Source: DATJPY01 sp035506135 (GTDB lineage Bacteria; Myxococcota_A; UBA9160; PR03). From it: a stretch of 64,000 bases of DNA. Positions 43,625-50,808 of the stretch are shown piece after piece. The position numbers and the translations under genes are program-made. Every line of letters starts with the position of its first letter. Within the stretch, counting starts at the first letter, position 1. The notes beneath the pieces are model-generated. The model was given only the letters and a program-made list of their open reading frames with translations. It did not search any database and was not told where the DNA came from. The stretch is from contig DATJPY010000022.1 of NCBI GenBank assembly GCA_035506135.1, forward strand, positions 43,878 to 107,877. The letters are read 5' to 3'.

Positions 43625-44436
43625 GCTCGGGGGAGGACCGCGTCGACGAGCTCGCCGAGCGCGCGGACCACGTCGGGGTCGTCCGAGAGCGTCTGGACGA
43701 CGGCCGACTGGACCGCGCTGCGCAGGCCGAGCCCTTCCGCGACGAGCCCGCCGGCCAGGATCAGCAGCCGCGTCGAAGCCACCTCTTGAAGCGGCGTACC
43801 CTGCAGCTTTCGGATGGCGTTGCCGACCCTGACCAGGGCTCGCGCGGTCTCGACCTCGACGCCCGCCTCGTGGGCGACCACCTCGGTCTCGACGTCGGCG
43901 GGTTGGAAGTCGAGCTCGATGGCCACGAAGCGCTGACGGGTCGACTCCTTGATGTTCTTGAGGACGCTCTGGTAGCCGGGGTTGTAGGAGATCACGAGCT
44001 GGAACCCGGGCGCTGCCTTCAGCGTGATGCCGAGCCGGTCGACCGGAAGCTCGCGGCGATGGTCGGCGAGGGGATGGATCACCACGGTGGTGTCCTGGCG
44101 GGCCTCGACGATCTCGTCCAGATAACAGATGGCGCCCTCGCGCACCGCTCGAGTCAGGGGTCCATCGACCCACGTCGTCTCTCCACCCGTGAGCAGGTAC
44201 CGCCCGACCAGATCCGCCGAGGTCAGGTCCTCGTGACCCGCGACGGTGATCAGGCTCCGACCCAGCTCATGGGCCATCGCCTCCACGAAGCGAGTCTTCC
44301 CGCACCCCGTCGGGCCCTTCAGCAAGACGGGCAGACCGCGGCGAGCCGCCGCGCGAAACACCTCGACCTCGTTCGCCACGGCCCGGTAGAACGGCGCCTC
44401 CGCCGCAGGACGAATGGGCCTTTGTGCAGTGGCCAA
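43621..44436 (-). CDS. NorQ/CbbQ-like MoxR-type AAA+ ATPase
   Basis: 271 residues from TTG. It has Walker A GPTGCGKT (41-48), DLVGRYLL, a WVDGPLTRAVREGAICYLDEIVEA Walker B region and SYNPGYQSVLKNIKESTRQRF, the sensor/arginine-finger segment that distinguishes NorQ/CbbQ. It lies 3 bases from the AveC-like stop and overlaps the norD-like gene, so AveC, NorQ and NorD are probably made together. Known role of the family: ATP-driven remodelling of a metalloenzyme with its VWA partner. Confidence 0.9.
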   Translation of the reverse strand: MATAQRPIRPAAEAPFYRAVANEVEVFRAAARRGLPVLLKGPTGCGKTRFVEAMAHELGRSLITVAGHEDLTSADLVGRYLLTGGETTWVDGPLTRAVREGAICYLDEIVEARQDTTVVIHPLADHRRELPVDRLGITLKAAPGFQLVISYNPGYQSVLKNIKESTRQRFVAIELDFQPADVETEVVAHEAGVEVETARALVRVGNAIRKLQGTPLQEVASTRLLILAGGLVAEGLGLRSAVQSAVVQTLSDDPDVVRALGELVDAVLPRA

Positions 44437-44439
44437 CGG

Positions 44440-45603
44440 TCAGTTCGCTCGGTCGAAGGGAACGATCTTCGGGAGCTCCGTCCCTTCGGGAAGGACCACG
44501 GTGCCATCCGGGCCGATGTAGGCGGAGGTCGTGCCCCGATCGATGGGGAGGGAGGGATGGGGGCAGAGTCGCCCCGTGCCCTCACCACAGATGCCCATGG
44601 TGAAGTACGAGCGCTTCTGGATGTCCTCCGGCCAGGGGCCCGCGTGCATCGCCAGCCACTGGGCCGGAATGTTGTAGAACACGAAGAAGAACATGCTGAC
44701 CGCCCCGAAGATGGCCAGGAAGCGCATCGACTGCAGCTTCGCGAAGCCCCCGTGGACGCGTTCCAAGCCGCGCTCGACGAAGGTCCGCCCTCGATCGTCC
44801 GTGAAGTAGCGCAGAGAGCAGAACCCGGCCTGGACGCCACCCCACAATATTCCTTCGTAGACCGGGTACTGATAGTAGGTGCCGGGAAAGAGTGAGAGCG
44901 ACCGGATCGCTCCGGGGTAGGTGAAGAGGCCCATCGGCATCAAGAAGAGCCCCTCGATCACGATGTCGAAGAAGAAGGTGAAGACCACCAGGACGCCGAG
45001 CAATCCGAGGACACCGATGTCCGGCCAGCGCGCTTTGGCACGCCGCATGACCCAGCATCCGAGCATCGTGCAGATGAGGACGCCCCATGCGTAGCCTGGG
45101 GCGTTCATCAGGAGCGGCTCCGCCATCATCCGACCGGGCTTGCCCCACGAGACCCAGCCCGGCACGTCCAACACCCACGAGCCCCGGTTCCACATCCAGG
45201 TGTTGTAGGTGGACCAGGTGTTGAAGTAGTTCAGCAGCGGGTCCTGGAAGAACACCAGTCCAAACGCGCCGATCAGCATGCCGTCGGTCGTGATGCGCCG
45301 CTCCCGACGCCACGGCCGGATGATGAAGTAGTAGATGGCGACGGGGAACCCGAGCATAATGACGCTCGTCCAGGTGACGAGGGCGATCTTCATCCAGGTC
45401 GGCGGATCGCTCGGTCCGGGAGGTACCCGCACGAAGTTCGGACCGGTGATCCACCGGGCCCAGACGTAGAGCTGCACGGCGAGGATCGCGCCTCCGGCGA
45501 GGGCCCACGCCTGGACGGGCTGGACCGAGGACTGTGCCTGGGCGGCCCACGACTCGGTCCGGACCTCCAGGACCGCGGCCTTTCCGCTCGATACCGACTG
45601 CAT
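44440..45603 (-). CDS. AveC-like (spirocyclase AveC family) membrane protein, copy 2
   Basis: 387 residues with about seven membrane helices. FQDPLLNYFNTWSTYNTWMW, GSWVLDVPGWVSWG and YYQYPVYEGILWGGVQAG are the strongest family segments. Compared with copy 1 at 11164, the DP-x-(L/M)-NW/NY motif, the central E-x-(F/L) helix and the tail after the last helix correspond. The C-terminal soluble tail (CPHPSLPIDRGTTSAYIGPD) is longer. It is the first gene leftward from promoter block B, directly before NorQ/NorD. Reaction unknown; a cyclisation, dehydration or hydroxylation of a hydrophobic substrate is conceivable from AveC. Confidence 0.75.
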   Translation of the reverse strand: MQSVSSGKAAVLEVRTESWAAQAQSSVQPVQAWALAGGAILAVQLYVWARWITGPNFVRVPPGPSDPPTWMKIALVTWTSVIMLGFPVAIYYFIIRPWRRERRITTDGMLIGAFGLVFFQDPLLNYFNTWSTYNTWMWNRGSWVLDVPGWVSWGKPGRMMAEPLLMNAPGYAWGVLICTMLGCWVMRRAKARWPDIGVLGLLGVLVVFTFFFDIVIEGLFLMPMGLFTYPGAIRSLSLFPGTYYQYPVYEGILWGGVQAGFCSLRYFTDDRGRTFVERGLERVHGGFAKLQSMRFLAIFGAVSMFFFVFYNIPAQWLAMHAGPWPEDIQKRSYFTMGICGEGTGRLCPHPSLPIDRGTTSAYIGPDGTVVLPEGTELPKIVPFDRAN

Positions 45604-45635
45604 CGCCAGTCCTCCCTCGCGGGTTCACCGGCAAT

Positions 45636-45696
45636 CAGTATGGACCAGGCCCGGGACCACTTGCAAGCTCACTCTCGCTAATGGAGAATGCGATTC
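45636..45696. promoter_or_regulatory. 61-bp bidirectional promoter/operator block B
   Basis: This is the second copy of block A, about 50 of 60 positions equal by eye. TTGCAA (45661-45666) is shared as -35. Rightward, GAGAAT (45684-45689) follows after 17 bases and serves the Rieske-2 operon (start 45739). Leftward, CATACT (45637-45642) follows after 18 bases and serves the AveC-NorQ-NorD unit (start 45603). The operator-like repeat 45671-45689 overlaps the rightward -10 and has one mismatch between its half-sites. Confidence 0.7.
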
Positions 45697-45738
45697 CCCC
45701 TCGCAGGACGCGAGGGTTGAGAGGCAGAGGGCTCGCCC

Positions 45739-47016
45739 GTGGGTCGCTTCCAGAGGCCGCCGGAGGGGACCTGGACCGAGCACCATCCGGAGCTCGGCAC
45801 GGGGCTCGTCTCGTTCGAGGACTCGATCTCCCCCGCCTTCTACGAGCTCGAGCGCGAGGCGATCTTCAAGCGCGCCTGGCTCAACATCGGCCGGATCGAG
45901 CAGCTTCCCCGGAACGGCAGCTACTTCACCAAGGATCTCACCGGGCTCCGGACCTCCATCCTCGTGTCGCGCGACCTCGAGGGACGCGTGCGAGCCTTCC
46001 ACAACGTGTGCAGACACCGCGGGAATCGGCTGCTGTGGGAGGGCACGCCTCGCGGCGAGTCCTCAGGCAACGCGCGGCAGTTCGTCTGCAAGTATCACGG
46101 CTGGCGCTACGGCCTCGACGGCGCGTGCACCTACGTGCATCAGGCGGGCGAGTTCTTCGACCTGCGCAAGGAGGAGCTCCGCCTGGCACCGCTGCACTGC
46201 GACACCTGGGCGGGCTTCGTCTTCGTGAACCTCGCCCGCGAGCCCCGGCAGACGCTGCGGGAGTACCTGGGGCCGATGGTCGGGGCGCTGGAGGGCTATC
46301 CCTTCGAGAAGATGACCGAGCGCTACTCGTTCCGCGCGGAGAACAACAGCAACTGGAAGGTGTTCAGCGACGCGTTCCAGGAGTACTACCACGTCCCGCC
46401 ACTCCACACGCATCAGCTCGGCCCCACACAAGAGGCACAGAACCCCGAATACGAGTTCGAGGCCGCGCACTACCAGATCGATGGGCCGCACCGCATGGTG
46501 ACCACGAGCGGCACCCACAAGCACACCTGGCCGGCGAAGCACCTCTATCCCACCGAGGCGCTGACGCGCAGCGGCAGCACCGGACCCTGGGACGCGCCGT
46601 TCCTCGGAGCGACACTTCCTGGCGTCAACCCCTCTCGGATCTCGCGCTGGGGCATCGACAACTTCCAGGTCTTCCCGAACCTCGAGATCCTGATCTACGA
46701 GCGCGGCTGGTACGTCACCTATCGGTACTGGCCCACGTCCCACAACACGCACGTGTACGAGGCCGATCTCCACTTCGTGCCCGCCCGGAGCCCGAGGGAG
46801 CGCCTGGCGCACGAGTACGCCGCGATCACGTTCAAGGAGTACGGCCTGCAGGACTGCGGCACACTCGACGGCACGCAGATGGGCCTCGAGCAGGGGGCGT
46901 TCCGCGAGTTCCCGCTGAACGACCAGGAGATCCTGGTGCGCCACTTCCACAAGACGGTGGGCGACTGGGTCGACGCCGCCCGCGCCCGCGAGCGGGCGGA
47001 GGGTCCGCCCCGGTGA
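45739..47016 (+). CDS. Rieske non-haem iron oxygenase, alpha subunit, copy 2
   Basis: 425 residues from GTG. Rieske ligands are C91, H93, C117 and H120. Mononuclear iron His candidates are H218 and H223 in DAFQEYYHVPPLHTH. It is colinear with the copy at 38739 (shared PPEG-x-WTEH-x-PEL, REAIFKRAWLN, DCGTLxxTQMGLE) but with many substitutions around the iron site (VPPLHTH against PPILHGH), so a different substrate is likely. It is followed by its own 111-residue partner with a GTGA overlap. Electron donors are not encoded in this operon. Confidence 0.93.
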   Translation: MGRFQRPPEGTWTEHHPELGTGLVSFEDSISPAFYELEREAIFKRAWLNIGRIEQLPRNGSYFTKDLTGLRTSILVSRDLEGRVRAFHNVCRHRGNRLLWEGTPRGESSGNARQFVCKYHGWRYGLDGACTYVHQAGEFFDLRKEELRLAPLHCDTWAGFVFVNLAREPRQTLREYLGPMVGALEGYPFEKMTERYSFRAENNSNWKVFSDAFQEYYHVPPLHTHQLGPTQEAQNPEYEFEAAHYQIDGPHRMVTTSGTHKHTWPAKHLYPTEALTRSGSTGPWDAPFLGATLPGVNPSRISRWGIDNFQVFPNLEILIYERGWYVTYRYWPTSHNTHVYEADLHFVPARSPRERLAHEYAAITFKEYGLQDCGTLDGTQMGLEQGAFREFPLNDQEILVRHFHKTVGDWVDAARARERAEGPPR

Positions 47017-47348
47017 GCCACAAGCTGCTTCCGTCGGAGTTCGCCGAGCTCGAGCCGTGGGCCGCCACGTGGTGTCTGCGGACGGAGCCCGAGCGCTGGT
47101 CGCAGCGCCTCGCGAGCTCCATGAAGGAGCTGCGGGCGTTCTACGACGCCTTCTTTCCCCGGGCCGAGCAGGCGATCGCGTATTGCGACCGCTTCCCGCT
47201 CGACGCGATGCCCGCGGACGCCGAGCGTCTGCTGCAGCTCCTGCACTCGCTGCTCCTGGTGTCGTATGCGGTCGAGGTCTGGAAGCAGCCCGAGGTGATC
47301 CACTCCGGGTCCGCGCGCATCGATCGCGTCCTGGAGCCCCGTCCCTGA
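47013..47348 (+). CDS. Conserved 111-residue partner of Rieske oxygenase, copy 2
   Basis: 111 residues from GTG overlapping the Rieske stop. Equal length and the conserved blocks described for 38400-38735 show it is the same family: WCLRTEPER, RLASSMKELRAFYDA, FPLDAMPADAERLL, VEVWKQP and LEPRP. Two independent Rieske operons retaining this gene immediately behind the alpha subunit is good evidence that the two proteins work together. Translational coupling suggests roughly equal stoichiometry. Not a known family to me. Confidence 0.8.
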   Translation: MSHKLLPSEFAELEPWAATWCLRTEPERWSQRLASSMKELRAFYDAFFPRAEQAIAYCDRFPLDAMPADAERLLQLLHSLLLVSYAVEVWKQPEVIHSGSARIDRVLEPRP

Positions 47349-47374
47349 CGTCGTCGCCGCCAAGGAGGCCGAGC

Positions 47375-48208
47375 ATGCCCCGCCTGACCCGGTTCGAGGA
47401 GTACCGCGACCGGTACCCGGACTTCGCCCTCGAGAAGACGAACGACGGCATCCTGCTGATGAGGATGCACCGCGACGGCGGTCCCGCGGTCTGGGACGAG
47501 CGGACCCATCACGACACGGCCAACCTCTTCAACGACGTCGCGGGCGATCGCGACGTCCGGGTCGTGATCTACACGGGGACCGGGAACAACTTCAACGCCA
47601 ACTGGGGGCAGGAGGGCAAGCGGCCCTCGTTCAAGGCTCCGGCCGAATGGGCGGAGGAGATGGGATGGTACGGAAGGCACCGGCACCTCAACATGCTGGA
47701 GATCGACGCCATCATGATCGCGGCGGTGAACGGCCCCTCGAACATCCACTCCGAGCTGGCCCTGATGTGCGACATCGTCCTCGCGGCGGACGACGCGTAC
47801 TTCCAGGACCTGGCGCACTTCCCGCGCAATCTCTCTCCGGGCGACGGGATCCAGAACATCTGGCCGCTGGTGCTCGGGCGAAATCGCTTCCGCTACGCGC
47901 AGCTCATGGGCCAGAAGATCACGGCGCAGATGGCGCACGACTGGGGCGCGGTGAACGAGGTGCTGCCGAAGGCTGCGCTCCTGGATCGGGCCTGGGAGAT
48001 CGCGCGGTATCTCCTCCGCTTCTCGCCGATCGTCCTGCGCCATACGCGCCGCACCTTCGTCCAGGAGTTCAAGCGAGCCGCCGTCAACGACCTGGGCTAC
48101 GGGCAGACGATGGAGATCCTGGGCATGACGCAGTTCACCCCCTACGGCGGAGGCATGCGGCCGCTCGACCGCGCCTGGGACGATCCCGATCTGTGGAAGA
48201 AGGGATGA
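47375..48208 (+). CDS. Crotonase-fold hydrolase, 6-oxocamphor hydrolase-like
   Basis: 277 residues, ATG with AAGGAGG. Generic annotation would be enoyl-CoA hydratase, but the sequence follows 6-oxocamphor hydrolase (CamK) more closely. FEEYRDRY starts the chain, VWDERTHHDTANLFNDVA carries His45/46, and NGPSNIHSELALMCDIVLAA has His125. FQDLAHFP has Asp145 and His148, and DWGAVNEVL comes later. OCH uses equivalent His and Asp residues to cleave a carbon-carbon bond in a non-CoA cyclic beta-diketone (retro-Claisen). The usual hydratase Glu pair is absent. Ring opening of a diketone made by the Rieske/SDR steps is therefore proposed. Comparison is from memory of CamK. Confidence 0.78.
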   Translation: MPRLTRFEEYRDRYPDFALEKTNDGILLMRMHRDGGPAVWDERTHHDTANLFNDVAGDRDVRVVIYTGTGNNFNANWGQEGKRPSFKAPAEWAEEMGWYGRHRHLNMLEIDAIMIAAVNGPSNIHSELALMCDIVLAADDAYFQDLAHFPRNLSPGDGIQNIWPLVLGRNRFRYAQLMGQKITAQMAHDWGAVNEVLPKAALLDRAWEIARYLLRFSPIVLRHTRRTFVQEFKRAAVNDLGYGQTMEILGMTQFTPYGGGMRPLDRAWDDPDLWKKG

Positions 48209-48215
48209 GATCCGA

Positions 48216-49055
48216 ATGGACGATCTGAAGGGGCGGGTGGCCGTGGTGACCGGCGGCGGAAGCGGGATCGGGCGCGGCATCGCGCTCGCGCTCGCTGCCG
48301 AGGGGATGCTCGTCGCGGTCGCCGACATCCAGCGGGCGAACGCCAAGGCGGTGGCCGCGGAGATCGAAGGCCGGGGCGGTCGCGGATTCGGGAGCGAAGT
48401 CGACGTGACGTCCGTCGCATCGCTCGCCGCGGCGGCCGACGAGACCCTGGCGCGGGCCGGCGGCGTGAACCTGCTGTGCGCGAACGCGGGCGTGCTCGCG
48501 CGCATCGGACCGCTCGCCAAGCACACGATCGACGATTGGGAGTACACGCTCTCGGTCAACGTGCTGGGCATCGTGAAGACGGTCGCCGCCTTCCTGCCCG
48601 CCTTGCGCCGGAGCGCGCCGGACGCGCACATCGTGACCACGGCCTCGCTCGGGGGTCTGCTGTCGGACGTGCGCGCACCGATCGGCGCCTACGTCGCATC
48701 GAAGTACGCGTGCGTGGGCTACAGCGAGATGCTCCGCGCGGAGCTCGAGGGCGAAGGCATCGGCGTCTCGGTGCTCTGCCCGGGCGTCGTCGCCTCGAAC
48801 CTGATGGAGACGTCCGCCGAGAACCGACCCGGCGCGTTCGGCGAGCAGGCGACCCCGCAGCTCGCTGCAGCCGGCGGCGCCAGTGCTCCATCGCCTCCGC
48901 CGAAGGCGATGGCCGCCGAGGACGTGGGCCCGATCGTGATCCGCGCGATCCGGGCGAACCGCTTCCACGTGCTGACGCACCCGCGTGCGCGGCCGCTCGT
49001 CGAGGCCCGCTTCCAGGCGATGCTCGCAGACTTCGAGTTCGCTGCGGGCGGGTGA
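48216..49055 (+). CDS. SDR family oxidoreductase in Rieske operon B
   Basis: A 279-residue SDR with TGGGSGIGRGIAL, ANAGVLARIG, TTASLGG and YVASK. A long C-terminal part (VLCPGVVASNLMETSAENRP, then VIRAIRANRFHVLTHPRARPLVEARF) is typical of the DltE/YqjQ-like SDR branch with an extended substrate lid. It is 7 bases behind the OCH-like gene; an alcohol-to-ketone step generating the diketone is a plausible place for it. A further SDR heads the sister operon at 40063. Confidence 0.87.
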   Translation: MDDLKGRVAVVTGGGSGIGRGIALALAAEGMLVAVADIQRANAKAVAAEIEGRGGRGFGSEVDVTSVASLAAAADETLARAGGVNLLCANAGVLARIGPLAKHTIDDWEYTLSVNVLGIVKTVAAFLPALRRSAPDAHIVTTASLGGLLSDVRAPIGAYVASKYACVGYSEMLRAELEGEGIGVSVLCPGVVASNLMETSAENRPGAFGEQATPQLAAAGGASAPSPPPKAMAAEDVGPIVIRAIRANRFHVLTHPRARPLVEARFQAMLADFEFAAGG

Positions 49056-49498
49056 GGAGCGTGGAGCCCATCGAGGTCGCCGCCCGCGAGAGCATCCGCG
49101 ACCTCGTCGCGCGCTACAACGCGACCGGCGACTCGGGCCGCTTCGATGCGATGCTCGCGCTCTTCGCCGAGGATGCGACGCTCGAGGTCGAAGGAGAGAG
49201 GCTCCACGGCCGGCCCGCCATCCGCGCCTTCTTCGAGCGCGTGGCGGAGCGGACCGGCGCGGGGCGCGCCGCCGCCTTCGTCCGGCACTTCACCGCCACC
49301 CACCAGATCGACGTGCTCTCCGAGCGGGAGGCGCGCGGCCGCTGCTACTACGCCGTCCTCACCGAGCGCGGGCTCGACCACTGGGGCCTGTACCTCGACG
49401 AGTACCGCCGGCTCGACGGCCGCTGGCTCTTCCAGCGCCGCAAGATCACGATGGACGCCGCGATGCCTGGCGGCTGGGGCGACGCGCAGCGCCGCTGA
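49052..49498 (+). CDS. NTF2-like (SnoaL-type) protein
   Basis: 148 residues from GTG overlapping the SDR stop; a GTG three codons later is an alternative. SnoaL signs are SIRDLVARYNATGDSGRFDAMLALFAEDATLEVEG, GRPAIRAFFERV and YRRLDGRWLFQRRKITMD. It ends rightward operon B and corresponds in position to the NTF2-like gene of operon A. Possible isomerase, hydratase or lyase on a ring intermediate. Too small and distant from the Rieske gene to call it a dioxygenase beta subunit with confidence. Confidence 0.82.
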   Translation: MRSVEPIEVAARESIRDLVARYNATGDSGRFDAMLALFAEDATLEVEGERLHGRPAIRAFFERVAERTGAGRAAAFVRHFTATHQIDVLSEREARGRCYYAVLTERGLDHWGLYLDEYRRLDGRWLFQRRKITMDAAMPGGWGDAQRR

Positions 49499-49641
49499 CG
49501 CGCTCGCGGCTCGGCGCTCTGCGACGCAAGGGCACGCGCCGAGGCATAATGCCACATCTCCGAACCGAGACTGCCAGCGGCGAGACATCGGATCGATCTC
49601 TTCGCGAGGCTGACGAACCTCCCGTTCCCGGCTGAGCCCGA

Positions 49642-49661
49642 CGCGAGCGGTCTTGCTCGCG
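49642..49661. terminator. GC hairpin between Rieske operon B and the kinase/ATPase block
   Basis: CGCGAGC and GCTCGCG make a 7-bp stem with a 6-base loop in the 223-base gap 49499-49721, with no T-run. It may separate transcripts or be incidental. The same gap contains GGCATAATGCC (49543-49553), a short inverted repeat with a CATAAT -10-like core. Otherwise I see nothing in it. Confidence 0.35.
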
Positions 49662-49721
49662 AAGGACTCCCGGCACGCTCTTTGCTGGCCTACTTCGGTT
49701 GGGCAGGAACGAGGAAGGGGC

Positions 49722-50426
49722 GTGGTGCGATCACGATCCGTCGAGTCGATGGTCGCCGAGCAGGTTCGGCGCTGGGAACTGGGGCGGCCTCGGGGTATGC
49801 GTCGTCCGTGCGTCGCGATCTCGCACTTCCCGAGCTCCGGGGGGCACGCAGTGGGCCGCCGTGTGGCAGATCTCCTCGGCTACGGCTTCTTCGACCGCGA
49901 GATCATCGATCAGATCGTGCGGGATGAGGGCGTCCAGCAGCGACTCGTCAGGGAGCTCGACGAACACGTCCGCAGCGCCATCGACCGATACCTCCTCGAC
50001 GCGTTTCGCGGGGGCAACTTCACGGAGAGTGACTACCTGAAGAGCGTGATCCGCGTGCTCCAGGCGCTCGGACACGAGGGCGCCGCCGTCGTGCTCGGGC
50101 GCGGAGCTCCCTTCGTTCTCTCCGGGAGGCAGGCGCTGCGCGTGCTCGTCGTGGCGCCGACTCCCCAGCGCATCGATCGGCTGGCGCAGAAGCTGAGCTT
50201 GGATCTCGTGCCCGCGGCGAAGAGGCTCGAGCAGGATGAGAGCAATCGGCGCGAGTTCCTGCGCCATCACTTCGGGATCGATCGCCAAGACGATCCCATG
50301 CTCTACGACCTCGTGGTCAACACGGGTGGTCTTTCCGTAGACGTCGCCGCGGATCTGGTCGCCGATGCGGTCCGCCGTCGGTTTCCGCAAGAACGCTCCG
50401 CGGAGGCATTCGCGACCCATCCATAG
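49722..50426 (+). CDS. Cytidylate kinase-like family protein
   Basis: 234 residues from GTG with AGGAAGGGG upstream. It has SHFPSSGGHAVGRRVADLLGYGFFDREIIDQI, in which the P-loop Gly-Lys-Thr is replaced by GGHAVG, and VVLGRGAPFVLSGRQALRVLVVAPTPQRIDRLAQ, as in the cytidylate-kinase-like family (PF13189). The absence of a canonical Walker lysine is common in this family and leaves kinase activity uncertain. It lies 106 bases before the ATPase c-subunit gene in the same direction, so it may share regulation with the ATPase, but no functional link is established. Confidence 0.8.
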   Translation: MVRSRSVESMVAEQVRRWELGRPRGMRRPCVAISHFPSSGGHAVGRRVADLLGYGFFDREIIDQIVRDEGVQQRLVRELDEHVRSAIDRYLLDAFRGGNFTESDYLKSVIRVLQALGHEGAAVVLGRGAPFVLSGRQALRVLVVAPTPQRIDRLAQKLSLDLVPAAKRLEQDESNRREFLRHHFGIDRQDDPMLYDLVVNTGGLSVDVAADLVADAVRRRFPQERSAEAFATHP

Positions 50427-50532
50427 AAGTCGCGGGCGCCTGAGACGTTGGGTGAGCGATGGGCTCTCCCGCGCATCGTCGAACGGAGGTCTGGGTCGTG
50501 GAGAGGTTGCGCGTTCGCGAGAGGAAGGGTCG

Positions 50533-50799
50533 ATGACCGGGCACGACTGGCTGATCGTCATCTCGGTGGCGGCGGCGGGGATCACCATGGCCGCGGGTGC
50601 GGTAGGAGCCGCAATCGGGGAGAGTCGCATCGGAGCGGCCGCCCTGGACGCGCTCGCTCGCCAGCCCGATGCTTCGTCTTCCATCACGCGGACGCTCTTC
50701 GTGAGCCTCGCCATGGTGGAGTCGACGGCGATCTTCTGTCTCGTCGTGGCGCTGATCCTGCTCTTCGCCAACCCGTTCACGACCGCGGCCACGGGCTAG
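50533..50799 (+). CDS. atpE: N-type ATPase subunit c
   Basis: 88 residues, GAGGAAGGG before the ATG, two helices around the polar loop ARQPD. Each helix has a carboxylate: E30 in AIGESR and E63 in VESTAIF, the latter followed by S64 and T65. Two carboxylates per hairpin plus the E-S-T set is characteristic of N-type (alternative) ATPase rotor rings. Whether the ion is Na+ or H+ differs between reports for the type and cannot be decided here. First gene of the operon, which is not the usual place. Confidence 0.92.
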   Translation: MTGHDWLIVISVAAAGITMAAGAVGAAIGESRIGAAALDALARQPDASSSITRTLFVSLAMVESTAIFCLVVALILLFANPFTTAATG

Positions 50800-50808
50800 T
50801 GCGCGGCG

